A DNA stretch of 64,000 bases from JAAURB01 sp049649525 (GTDB taxonomy: Bacteria > Cyanobacteriota > Cyanobacteriia > Cyanobacteriales > Microcoleaceae), in contig JBARZE010000017.1 of the NCBI GenBank assembly GCA_049649525.1, positions 62,001-126,000 of the forward strand, read 5' to 3'. This document shows, piece by piece, positions 8,313-16,288 of the stretch; position 1 is the stretch's first letter, and each line of letters begins with the position of its first letter. The position numbers and the translations under genes are program-made. The notes under the pieces were generated by a model. It had not been told where the DNA came from. It saw only the letters and a list, made by a program, of their open reading frames with translations, and did no database searches.

Positions 8313-9316
8313 AAACTTACATCTACTGTTTGATTTTTTAATTGACTTGGCTCTTCTCCCTGCTCAATTTTATGAATAATAGAATTAACAAAAGTATAAA
8401 TAATATCTGAGGGAGTATGAACAAAGTCAGTTCCATATTTTTTGATCGCTTCTTGCTGAAAGTTCAAAATTTTTACATCTTGATTGATAATATGTTGAGC
8501 AGTCCAATAGATAAAAGGACGAGCAATTTTATTCCAAATTCCATAGTTATAGGTAACGTCTGTATAAACCAAAGTTTTGTCCTGAGTTTCTGGAATAGAT
8601 TGACTGGTAATCAATAACTTTCTATTTTCCCCTAAGTTATACTCAACCTTGGTAATATTAGGCATATAAAAACTGTCTGTATGTTTAATCTCTAAACCCT
8701 TGGGATTGAGAAATTTTGTATACCAACCTAAATTATTTGTTTCTTGAATATATTCTACAAATACCTCTCCATTTTTCCGTTCTACAGTCATTTTTAGTTT
8801 TTGTTTTTTAGGAGTGCGAAATATCCCCGGATGTACTGTCACAGTATGAGGAATATTGATAAAATTTTCGACACAATTAGTAATATTATTGTGAAAGCGA
8901 TTAATGACTCTGACTGTTTCCCAACCGGGTTGACGGTAATGAGACATCTTAATAGGATTAAACTGATTACAATCTGAAAGTTTAACGTAGATATAGTCGT
9001 CTTCTTCCCTCGTTTGATAAGATTTTGCCTGACAATTTAAGGGTTTAAAATTATCTCCTTCTGCGGGTATAGATACAACTTTTCCATTGCGATCGTACAC
9101 CCAGCCATGATAAGGACATTGTATTTGACCTGTATTCACTTGACCGCGAGATAAAGGACTGTTTCTGTGCATACAACGGTCGCGCAAGGCAACGGGTTTC
9201 CCTTCCGGGTCACGAAAGATGACTAACCATTCTCCTAATAGGGTTCGACTCAAGACTTTACCCGGCTTAAGTTGTTGACTGAGTGCAACAATGTACCAAA
9301 AATCATCAAATTTCAT
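8303..9316 (-). CDS. Rieske non-heme iron oxygenase (third in operon)
   Basis: A 337-residue oxygenase subunit. The Rieske 2Fe-2S ligands are C48-x-H50 and C67-x2-H70 (CMHRNSPL and CPYHGW). The mononuclear iron motif is seen as NIPHTVTVH with H157 and H162; the position usually held by the bridging aspartate, just before the first histidine, reads N154 here. Such enzymes insert one or two oxygen atoms, demethylate or desaturate, taking electrons from a reductase or ferredoxin. Its start overlaps the end of the ferredoxin gene by 11 bases, so the ferredoxin may be its direct electron donor. It is the most divergent of the three Rieske proteins in the operon. Confidence 0.92.
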   Translation of the reverse strand: MKFDDFWYIVALSQQLKPGKVLSRTLLGEWLVIFRDPEGKPVALRDRCMHRNSPLSRGQVNTGQIQCPYHGWVYDRNGKVVSIPAEGDNFKPLNCQAKSYQTREEDDYIYVKLSDCNQFNPIKMSHYRQPGWETVRVINRFHNNITNCVENFINIPHTVTVHPGIFRTPKKQKLKMTVERKNGEVFVEYIQETNNLGWYTKFLNPKGLEIKHTDSFYMPNITKVEYNLGENRKLLITSQSIPETQDKTLVYTDVTYNYGIWNKIARPFIYWTAQHIINQDVKILNFQQEAIKKYGTDFVHTPSDIIYTFVNSIIHKIEQGEEPSQLKNQTVDVSFWV

Positions 9317-9599
9317 ATTTTTTTATTTTTATATTGTTAGTTAATTTGATTTGACAAGCGAGTCTGACTTTTTGATTACCTGGAGCAAATATTTCTAATA
9401 TTTCAAGTTCTTCTACATCGGGTGGCGGAATATCCCCTTCTACTTCGATTAAACAAGTTCCACAAATTCCTGTTCGACATCCAAATAGAACCGGAGAGTT
9501 TTGAACGGTTAAGTGTTCAGAAATTAGGGCATCTTTTTCTAATTCTAAAGTTTGATATTGTGTCTGAAAAAAGCTAATATTGCAACTATTTTGATTCAT
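9306..9599 (-). CDS. Plant-type 2Fe-2S ferredoxin
   Basis: A 97-residue ferredoxin. The four cluster cysteines are C41, C46, C49 and C82 (CRTGICGTC, then LACQ), the CX4CX2C...C pattern of photosynthetic and oxygenase-associated ferredoxins. The usual SCRAGACSSC of PetF is replaced by GCRTGICGTC, and acidic patches are modest, so it is probably a dedicated donor for oxygenases rather than the main photosynthetic ferredoxin. It lies between two Rieske oxygenase genes and overlaps the downstream one by 11 bases. No matching reductase is encoded nearby, so photosystem I or a chromosomal FNR may reduce it (inference). Confidence 0.93.
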   Translation of the reverse strand: MNQNSCNISFFQTQYQTLELEKDALISEHLTVQNSPVLFGCRTGICGTCLIEVEGDIPPPDVEELEILEIFAPGNQKVRLACQIKLTNNIKIKKYEI

Positions 9600-9617
9600 T
9601 TTAGTAAAAAGTTAAAG

Positions 9618-10610
9618 TTATACTTTGCTCCAGAGAGAGATTTTTAGTTGATTAACATAATTTATATATTTAGTCAGGGGTGCATCAATATCAAGTAACA
9701 AATTTGGATTAAAACGAATATTGTCATAAACTTTTCCATCTTCACCTCGCAGCATATAATAGGCAAGCTTAGTAGACAAAATTAAAAATCTAGCGACTAA
9801 ATTCCCCCAAATACCCGGTCGCTTTTCGGTAATATAAATAGGTTGAATACGAGTTTTTTCACCAGCCAGAGGAACATAGGCATAAATCATATATAGCTGA
9901 GGAAATAATTTGACATTTTTCATAATAGTTAAAAGTCCGATGCAGCCATCTGCATATCTCATCGTATATTCGTAGCGATCGCCTAAAATTTTTCGTCCTA
10001 TTTTCTCTCTAAAAGTCTGATTTGGAAATTGACCCTCGAGGGTGAAGTCAATAATATTTCCTGTGCAATTTTGCTGCAATTTTAAATCCATTTCAATATT
10101 AATCTGATGGACTGTTCGTAGATGTTGTGCGTCGATACCGTTGATCATACAAATATGATGGTGACAATTGCGTGTAAAGGCTCGATCTGCCACAGATAAA
10201 ATATTTTTACCTTTTAAATCATCAAATTCTACGACTCCTTCGGGAGCTTTTAGATCGGGATAAACCCAAATAAATCCATATTTTTCATCAGTCGCATAAG
10301 CTTGTAATTTAGCTCCTTTGGGAATAGTATTTTGACAGGGAATATCTCGACAATTTCCACTGCGATCAAACGCCCAATGATGAAAGAAACAACGAATATA
10401 ATTTCCATCTACTCGTCCTATTCCTAAATCGGTTCCTAAATGAGGACAATAAGCATCCATTGCATTGACTTTGCCATCTTCACCACGAAATAAAACGATT
10501 TTTTGCCCACAAAGCTCTATAGATTTTGCTTGACCTAAAGGTATTTCTTGACTGGAACAAGCAATATACCAGCCTTTCACAACAATATCAAAGTTATTAA
10601 AATTTTTCAT
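9618..10610 (-). CDS. Rieske non-heme iron oxygenase (second in operon)
   Basis: A 330-residue protein. Rieske ligands are C55-x-H57 and C74-x2-H77 (YCPHLG and CFFHHW). The catalytic iron motif DxxHxxxxH is complete at D160, H163 and H168 (IDAQHLRTVH). It shares local wording with the Rieske protein at 12853-13857, for example YCPH-G, IRCFFH-W and IDA-H---VH, so the two are probably paralogues from a duplication. The CFFH form is seen in KshA/cholesterol-7-desaturase-like enzymes, which suggests a hydrophobic substrate. It overlaps the diiron protein gene upstream by 14 bases. Confidence 0.92.
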   Translation of the reverse strand: MKNFNNFDIVVKGWYIACSSQEIPLGQAKSIELCGQKIVLFRGEDGKVNAMDAYCPHLGTDLGIGRVDGNYIRCFFHHWAFDRSGNCRDIPCQNTIPKGAKLQAYATDEKYGFIWVYPDLKAPEGVVEFDDLKGKNILSVADRAFTRNCHHHICMINGIDAQHLRTVHQINIEMDLKLQQNCTGNIIDFTLEGQFPNQTFREKIGRKILGDRYEYTMRYADGCIGLLTIMKNVKLFPQLYMIYAYVPLAGEKTRIQPIYITEKRPGIWGNLVARFLILSTKLAYYMLRGEDGKVYDNIRFNPNLLLDIDAPLTKYINYVNQLKISLWSKV

Positions 10611-11793
10611 ATTTTTTTTCCCATTCAGCTAAGTTTTTTTTCTGGACAGCTAAATACTTAGATATAGAGTTAGAACTCATGAAAGACATTTCTCGATTAA
10701 TCGGCCATATATAATCAAGAGATTCCAGATAAACTTTGTAAGATTCAATCGCTTCTTGATGAGTTTTATGACTTTTATATAATCCTTCAGACTCCTCTGT
10801 AAAACACGCTTGTATCATTTCTTTTGCTTCTAGATCGCTCATACTAAAAATCGAACTTGTAAGCACTTGATAAATTGCAGAATAAAGTGCTGGATCGTAC
10901 CAAAAAATTCCGTTAATCGCGACTGAGAAATTGTAGTGATCTTGTTGACAGCCTTTTATACCTAAATTAGCAACTGTTTTTTCAAAAGTCGTAGGTTTGG
11001 GCAAACATTTTATAATATCTTGAGAGATAATTGTTGAACTATTAAAATGAAAACTCTCATCTAAGAAATGATAGTAAGAAATTTGAGTCGGAATGGGTAT
11101 TTTATTTTTATCTGAATAATGTTGAGAATAACGACTCAGTTGATGTTGAACAATTTTACCATTTAATGTTCTTAATCCACGAACCGTAAAATACTGACAA
11201 GCTAAAAAAGTATTGCCAGAAGATAGTAAACCAAAACAATGCAATTGTACTTTCTTCCACCAATTTTTTAAGCGGTTAGTATCTGCAAAAATAATAGTTT
11301 CAGAAAAAGGCGACCGCATTGGATAAGAAAAAATTCTGCGTCCGAATAAACGAGATTCTACCCGTTCACAAACCGTTTTAAAAGCATTAATATGCGCCCT
11401 TTCTTGACTGGACTCTAAATCTAAAGTATCGCAAACTAAGCGAAAATCTTCTTGAGCATAAAGTCCGGCTGCACTCGTTTGATTAAAAAAAATAGTCGCA
11501 ATTTCAGCCGAAATAATCTGAGAATAATAAGCAACCCAATAAAGATGATTTAAAATAACCCTTTGACTGGGAGTAGATTGCAGCCATAAACGAGTCCCAT
11601 AAAGTAAGGAAAACTCTTCGGGATTCCAATATTCATTTTGACAATCTTGATAACAAAAGTCAGCAGCAATAGTATCCAAAAGCTCTGTACAATCCTGCTT
11701 ACGGTTTCGTCTATAATTGACTTCCAATTTTTTATAGGTTTGGCGATCATTTGATAAACTATTATTCTTAACTTCTCCAAAGATATTTTTCAT
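10597..11793 (-). CDS. Ferritin-like diiron oxygenase candidate (larger)
   Basis: I choose the ATG at 11793: it has GAGGA seven bases upstream, whereas the longer frame would need a TTG at 11835. The protein is about 398 residues and helical. Candidate diiron ligands are the glutamate in ISAEIATIFF (near 97), ESSQERAH near 127-134 with an ExxH, and FLDESFHFN with a second ExxH. The order resembles ferritin-like oxygenases such as AurF-type N-oxygenases, but the match is by eye only. It shares an N-terminal pattern (YWNPEEFSLLYGT, then helix) with the shorter diiron protein next door, whose equivalent reads YWNADYFNLENAT. The two may be paralogues. The reaction is unknown. Confidence 0.6.
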   Translation of the reverse strand: MKNIFGEVKNNSLSNDRQTYKKLEVNYRRNRKQDCTELLDTIAADFCYQDCQNEYWNPEEFSLLYGTRLWLQSTPSQRVILNHLYWVAYYSQIISAEIATIFFNQTSAAGLYAQEDFRLVCDTLDLESSQERAHINAFKTVCERVESRLFGRRIFSYPMRSPFSETIIFADTNRLKNWWKKVQLHCFGLLSSGNTFLACQYFTVRGLRTLNGKIVQHQLSRYSQHYSDKNKIPIPTQISYYHFLDESFHFNSSTIISQDIIKCLPKPTTFEKTVANLGIKGCQQDHYNFSVAINGIFWYDPALYSAIYQVLTSSIFSMSDLEAKEMIQACFTEESEGLYKSHKTHQEAIESYKVYLESLDYIWPINREMSFMSSNSISKYLAVQKKNLAEWEKKYEKF

Positions 11794-11844
11794 GGCAAAA
11801 TCCTCAATATTTTTGATAAAAGGAAGTAGGAGCAAAACTAGAAA

Positions 11845-12738
11845 CTAAAAAACACATAAATGAGCAGGATAACCTCTAAATCGTTCTTTTTCTTCCAACT
11901 CGGAAACAAACAGACTCCCTTGTTTACTTATTAAACAGCGAAGTATATTCAAACGAGTATTGCTATGAGTTTCAGTATCTAACTCTTCTAATAACTTGAT
12001 TTTTTGCGATCGCGATAAATCTCCTAAAACCATTTCAACTGCATTAACTACTCTTTGAGGACCGACTCGAATCATCTCTAAAAATGATGTTAAAATTTCT
12101 AAAATTGTTTTTTGACTGCTTAAGCTGAGAGATTGTTGCTGAAATAAAGTTACCCCAGTTGCATGATGTCGAGATTCATCCTCTAAAAAACTGTTAAATA
12201 CAATACTTAAATCTCGATTACAACACGCTTTTGCTAAACTCCGATAGTGATTTAATCCCCACCCCTCTAAAACCACCTGAAGTACAAATAAAATGACACT
12301 TTTATCTTCACTTTCGACCACATCTTCCAATAACTGTAAAAAGGGATCGTTTGTATTTATAGAAATGCCTTCGAGAAAGGGTATAATCTGAGCAAGATGA
12401 GAAGATTCATCTGCACAAAATAGAGAATAAAGCATTCTTTCTTCTGTTGTCTCAGATAACAAAACCATTTTAGCCATATAACCCATTCCAGCTTTTTCGA
12501 TAAAATACGCTTCTTCTAATATCCCTCGACTCGTCAGTCTGAGAATCTCTTTTTGTTGAGAAAGAGTCGCATTCCTAAAAACAGTTGCATTTTCTAAATT
12601 AAAGTAATCTGCATTCCAGTAAGCTGTATGGCAACAAGGTGAATTGTTGGCTTGATTTAACCGACAGTCTAATATGCGTTTAAGTTGATGACATTTTGTA
12701 TGAGAGAGATCGAAACCTGCTATATTTTTTTTAATCAT
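11845..12738 (-). CDS. Ferritin-like diiron protein (smaller)
   Basis: A 297-residue, mostly helical protein. The two-iron pattern of the ferritin-like superfamily is clear: glutamates in ILEEAYFIEKAG (75, 76 and 81), E111-SS-H114, E158 in VVLEGWGLNHY, and E188-SR-H191. That gives two ExxH motifs, each preceded by a helix carrying a lone glutamate. Proteins of this type activate O2 to hydroxylate, N-oxygenate or cleave C-C bonds, or act as oxidases. It is followed after 9 bases by the second diiron gene. A gap of about 114 bases separates it from the first Rieske gene, the largest gap in the operon, so a secondary promoter there is possible. Confidence 0.72.
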   Translation of the reverse strand: MIKKNIAGFDLSHTKCHQLKRILDCRLNQANNSPCCHTAYWNADYFNLENATVFRNATLSQQKEILRLTSRGILEEAYFIEKAGMGYMAKMVLLSETTEERMLYSLFCADESSHLAQIIPFLEGISINTNDPFLQLLEDVVESEDKSVILFVLQVVLEGWGLNHYRSLAKACCNRDLSIVFNSFLEDESRHHATGVTLFQQQSLSLSSQKTILEILTSFLEMIRVGPQRVVNAVEMVLGDLSRSQKIKLLEELDTETHSNTRLNILRCLISKQGSLFVSELEEKERFRGYPAHLCVF

Positions 12739-12852
12739 TAATTTCTATTTCTCTATTTTGCTAAATTTGTTTTATACAGAATTAACAGAACAAGATTTCA
12801 ACAGTTTAATATATTATCCAGTTCAAAAGCATAATTGATTGTACAATTTGAT

Positions 12853-13857
12853 TCACAAGCTAACTTTTTCCCAACTTCCCCAGCTCAAAGCTTGTTGTGA
12901 TTCAGTATGTTTGATGTAGTCAATGATAGATTTATCAGCCGATGTAGGTGTTTGTAAATTAAATTTAATCGTTTGGAAAATTCTTGTATCTCCTTTCGCG
13001 AAATAACTTCCCACTAACCCCGTTAACCAAAGTATAATCCGATTTAAAATCTTTCCCAATAATCCGAAACGTTTTTTAGTAATTAAGATTGTTTTTCCTG
13101 CTGTTTTTCCTTCTTCAATGACTCGCAAAGCAAACATAATATAGAAATGAAGAAAATCTGGACCAATTGTTACAGTACCTGTACTGCCATACCAGTAACA
13201 AATTTTATAAGTCACTTCATTCCGATAAAAAGGGCGAATGAATTTAATAAAAAAAGAACTGTCACCTCCTCTAGTTTTGTTATTAAAAGCGATAGCATTT
13301 TGATGAATTTCCTCTGTTTCAAAGTCTATTTCAACAGGAAAGTTGTGAACTGTATTAAAATGATGAGCATCAATTGCATTGATTGTTAACACATTAGGAT
13401 GGCAATTTTGAGTAAAGCTATTTGAAACAATTGCTTCACATTCTTCTGTTTTTAGTTCGGGAACAAAGGGCAAAACTTTGGGCGTATCTTTTCCCGTCCA
13501 AACCCAAATTATACCGTATTTTTCGGCTGTAGGATAGGCTGGCAAATTCACAGATAAAAGCTTATTTAAACAAGGAATCTCTACACATTCACCCTGAGAA
13601 TTAAACTTCCAATTGTGAAAAAAGCAGCGTATTCCATCTCCTTCTACTTTCCCTTCCGCTAAATGCGCTCCCATGTGAGGACAGTAAGCTTCTACTGCAA
13701 TCACTTGTTTTTCAAAGTTGCGGAAAATAGCTAATTCTTTGCCCAACAAATTAATGGCTTTGACTTGACCAATTCTTAATTCTTTCGCCGGAATTGCCCA
13801 ATACCAACCTTCAATAAAACAGTTAGGATTGTTGAAAATTCTTAATTTATCTTTCAT
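12853..13857 (-). CDS. Rieske non-heme iron oxygenase (first in operon)
   Basis: A 334-residue protein. Rieske ligands are C59-x-H61 and C78-x2-H81 (YCPHMG and CFFHNW). The catalytic triad DxxHxxxxH is D163, H166 and H171 (DAHHFNTVH). It is paralogous to the Rieske protein at 9618-10610. Its start codon shares one base with the stop of the gene upstream, a tight coupling that supports one transcript. Probably a hydroxylase or desaturase for a hydrophobic or polycyclic intermediate; the substrate is not deducible. Confidence 0.92.
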   Translation of the reverse strand: MKDKLRIFNNPNCFIEGWYWAIPAKELRIGQVKAINLLGKELAIFRNFEKQVIAVEAYCPHMGAHLAEGKVEGDGIRCFFHNWKFNSQGECVEIPCLNKLLSVNLPAYPTAEKYGIIWVWTGKDTPKVLPFVPELKTEECEAIVSNSFTQNCHPNVLTINAIDAHHFNTVHNFPVEIDFETEEIHQNAIAFNNKTRGGDSSFFIKFIRPFYRNEVTYKICYWYGSTGTVTIGPDFLHFYIMFALRVIEEGKTAGKTILITKKRFGLLGKILNRIILWLTGLVGSYFAKGDTRIFQTIKFNLQTPTSADKSIIDYIKHTESQQALSWGSWEKVSL

Positions 13858-14594
13858 CAGCTAATATCACTTAAAAATTTGGGTTTTTTACTTTGATACT
13901 TCCACATTCTCTGACCCGCTTTAGTCAAATTATCTGGAGAGATTTCAGTTAAACAAACTAATTCGTCACCCTTAAGATGACCTAAATTTTTAGAATTAAA
14001 AAATCGAATATGAGGATCGTTTAACCTTTCAGCAGGTATCCCTTTTAAACCTTCCCTCAGTTGATGGGGATGCGGAAAGCGAACTATCCCTGTTTTTGGG
14101 TTATAATTATTTCCAAATTTTTGAGTCGCTAAAAAGTTAATTAATTCTTGATATTTTTGTGGAGTCAAACCATTATATTGAGGATAAAAAGTTTTCCAAA
14201 ATATAGGTAAAAATCGATAGGTTCTATATCCAGAACAAATCAGTAACCAATATAATTTTCCTATAACAAACTCTTGACTCAACAAATCAATCGCCTCTAT
14301 CCAAGCCTTAGACAGTACCGAACTTGACCAAGCTGAAGGATCTACGATGGTATCTCCTGAATAGACAACTGATATTGTTTCTCCTTTAAATTCTGTATTG
14401 TAAATTAGCAAGGTTGAAAAACCCAGAAGTTTTTGAGAGGTCTTATCTTTGAGAAGGATAATCCAATTTTTTTCGGATAAATCTTTCTCAAATACATCTC
14501 TTTTTACTCCCTGAAAAAAAGTAGAAAGTAAAAAATACATTTCATTTTTCTGTTGACATGAGAGTTCTTTTTTGCTAATAAGTTGCGATTTCAT
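13857..14594 (-). CDS. GNAT-like protein, first gene of oxygenase operon
   Basis: A 245-residue protein I do not recognise firmly. The N-terminal half has strands and a WIILLKDKTSQKLLGFSTLLIYNTEFKG stretch followed by VVYSGDTIVDPSAWSSSVLSKAWIEAIDLL. This resembles the central sheet and pyrophosphate-binding helix of GNAT acyltransferases, although the usual Q/RxxGxG/A loop is not present. The C-terminal part (FPHPHQLREGLKGIPAERLNDPHIRFF) is unlike typical GNATs. It leads the operon and touches the next gene by one base. It could be an acyltransferase acting on the pathway product, or a protein of a cyanobacteria-specific family. Confidence 0.45.
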   Translation of the reverse strand: MKSQLISKKELSCQQKNEMYFLLSTFFQGVKRDVFEKDLSEKNWIILLKDKTSQKLLGFSTLLIYNTEFKGETISVVYSGDTIVDPSAWSSSVLSKAWIEAIDLLSQEFVIGKLYWLLICSGYRTYRFLPIFWKTFYPQYNGLTPQKYQELINFLATQKFGNNYNPKTGIVRFPHPHQLREGLKGIPAERLNDPHIRFFNSKNLGHLKGDELVCLTEISPDNLTKAGQRMWKYQSKKPKFLSDIS

Positions 14595-15033
14595 AAATGT
14601 ATAGGAGCATAAGCTAAATTGATAATTTGATCGAGATAATCAGCCAATTGTGTACAGAACAATTAAGATTATTTCCTGATTTAATTTTATTCTAAGTGTA
14701 GAACTTTATAGAGGTAATAGTTCAGTGACAGTTTGTATAAATGCACAAGCCATCGCTTCTACTGATGCTGTTGTCAAGAATTAGAGCAAGGTTTAAGATG
14801 AACACAATAACCATCAGGGGTGACAACAGAGGCAGAAGGTAGAGGGGTTGGTAATTAGAGGAATGTGTGGTAAAAAAAGGGTCAAGGGTTGTTAACAAAA
14901 CCATCGTTGGGACAGCGTATCGGTTCATTAATGCAGCCTAGCCTGGGGCTAAAATACTGAGATAGATATTTGAGTAAATCAATCATAGTTGACTCTATGA
15001 CTCAGGTTATAATTCACTATTGACCAAGGAGAA
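14595..15033. other. Intergenic region between operon start and next gene
   Basis: 439 bases with no convincing gene. A 68-codon frame on the minus strand (14722-14928) is low-complexity and hydrophobic, without a ribosome binding site. The 110 bases next to the operon's first gene are very AT-rich and should hold its promoter, but I could not assign -35 and -10 boxes with confidence. Confidence 0.4.
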
Positions 15034-15360
15034 ATGGATCTAGAAATATTTTTAAGTGTATTTAATAATCGCTCCATATTAACAGTTGAATGCACAACTT
15101 GCTTGAGGAGAATAAAAATTAAAGGAGTGGGGCGTTATTTTCGAGAAGTTTATGAAGACGACACTCTTTTTCGCTTCGTCCAACTTCCGAATGGATGGAA
15201 AAAAGAGCGAGAGTATCATTTTTTGTGTTCAGATGTAGACAAAATATTTTCTCATTGTAACTGTTATTTTTATAATAAAAGTCTTATAAAAGGTTATCCT
15301 TCAGATCAAGCTATACTATTCTTGGGAGAATTAATTGACTTGCGCGAAAATATTGGTTAA
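15034..15360 (+). CDS. Unknown small protein with cysteine pairs
   Basis: A 108-residue protein with an AAGGAG very close before the ATG. It contains a CTTC pair near residues 20-23 and C75-N-C77 style cysteines (FLCSDVDKIFSHCNCYF), which could bind a metal, but no known family is recognised. There is no signal peptide or membrane segment. It is flanked by gene-poor DNA on both sides. Confidence 0.5.
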   Translation: MDLEIFLSVFNNRSILTVECTTCLRRIKIKGVGRYFREVYEDDTLFRFVQLPNGWKKEREYHFLCSDVDKIFSHCNCYFYNKSLIKGYPSDQAILFLGELIDLRENIG

Positions 15361-15715
15361 ATTATTAGTAAAAATTTTCATATAGCTCAGCAAAATGGTC
15401 AGTCAGCGCAATTTTTGGTCTCAATTTCATCTGAGTGGGTTTGACTCATCTCGGAATTTTATCGGAATTTTAGATGCATTAGCCCTGGGATGAGGAGGCG
15501 GGAAACTAATTATTTTCACTCAAATGACGGTAACATCTACTGAACGTATTTACACTAATCTGGGTATAGTTTTAATTGCAGACGGAATCACTCTAACACT
15601 CAAGCTAAGAATGCCTCAACTCCAAGAGATGAGTAGTAGAGGTGAGAAAATATGATATCCTCACAAGTATTTCAGTTATATCAACTTAAAACCATCCCTT
15701 CCCAAAGAATATCTA
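15361..15715. other. Intergenic region with two very short open frames
   Basis: 355 bases. Two tiny frames could be small proteins or remnants: 15395-15493 (33 codons from ATG) and 15524-15655 (43 codons from ATG, ending 60 bases before the next gene). Neither has a clear ribosome binding site or recognisable sequence. I do not call them as genes. Confidence 0.3.
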
Positions 15716-16234
15716 ATGAAACGTAAACATCTATTATGGCCCGGAGTATTTGTTCTGCTGGGTGTCACAATGATAGGAACGGCAGTCGCGCGGGAATTAA
15801 CCGATGAAGAAGTGACTGTTGTTTGTAAACTGGAAGAAGTGGTTGAGGAGGCGGGAAGAGACGGTTATGATCTGGCTTATTGGCCAGTGGTTCGCAAAGG
15901 ACCGCCGAATGTAAACGCCCCACTAACCCTAAGACTCGATCCATCCATAGAGTATATCTTTGTGGGCTATTGTGATGAAAATTGTGATGATACAGAATTA
16001 AACGTCTCTACTATAGCAGGAGAAGTTCTCAAATCTGATGAAGAAGATACCGTATCTGTTTTGCCTTTTGAACCCAGCGAAGAGGGCGTATATGAGTTGA
16101 ACTTACAGATGACGAGTTGTAGCGTTGATGAAGGATGTGCTTACGGTATTGGTATTTTAGCGCCGCGTGGAGTTGATGTGCCTTACTCTCCGGATGTACC
16201 TAAAGAATTAACTCAATTTGAAGTGTGTGACTAA
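15716..16234 (+). CDS. Secreted acidic protein of unknown function
   Basis: A 172-residue protein with a clear signal peptide (KRKHLLWPGVFVLLGVTMIGTAVA, cut after ARE or just before). The mature chain is strongly acidic and has about seven cysteines (VVCKLEE, GYCDENCDDTE, TSCSVDEGCAYG, FEVCD), which suggests disulfides in the periplasm or outside the cell. It lies alone and is followed by a stem-loop at 16269-16288. I do not recognise a family. Confidence 0.65.
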   Translation: MKRKHLLWPGVFVLLGVTMIGTAVARELTDEEVTVVCKLEEVVEEAGRDGYDLAYWPVVRKGPPNVNAPLTLRLDPSIEYIFVGYCDENCDDTELNVSTIAGEVLKSDEEDTVSVLPFEPSEEGVYELNLQMTSCSVDEGCAYGIGILAPRGVDVPYSPDVPKELTQFEVCD

Positions 16235-16268
16235 CGCGATATTTGAGTTAATAGGATAAGCATTAATA

Positions 16269-16288
16269 GCGTGTCGCGAACGGCACGC
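16269..16288 (+). terminator. Stem-loop after secreted-protein gene
   Basis: GCGTGTCG, CGAA loop, CGGCACGC: an eight-pair stem with one G-T pair, 35 bases after the stop codon and followed by a T-rich stretch. It looks like a factor-independent terminator, although the T run is interrupted. Confidence 0.55.

Noticed and set aside
8303..13857. Oxygenase operon as a saxitoxin-type cluster because of several Rieske enzymes and a ferredoxin
   Set aside because: No SxtA-like PKS, amidinotransferase or carbamoyltransferase is present, and the diiron, GH3 and fatty-acid-hydroxylase genes do not belong to that pathway.
14722..14928. 68-codon minus-strand open frame upstream of the oxygenase operon
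   Set aside because: Low-complexity hydrophobic translation without a ribosome binding site; likely chance.
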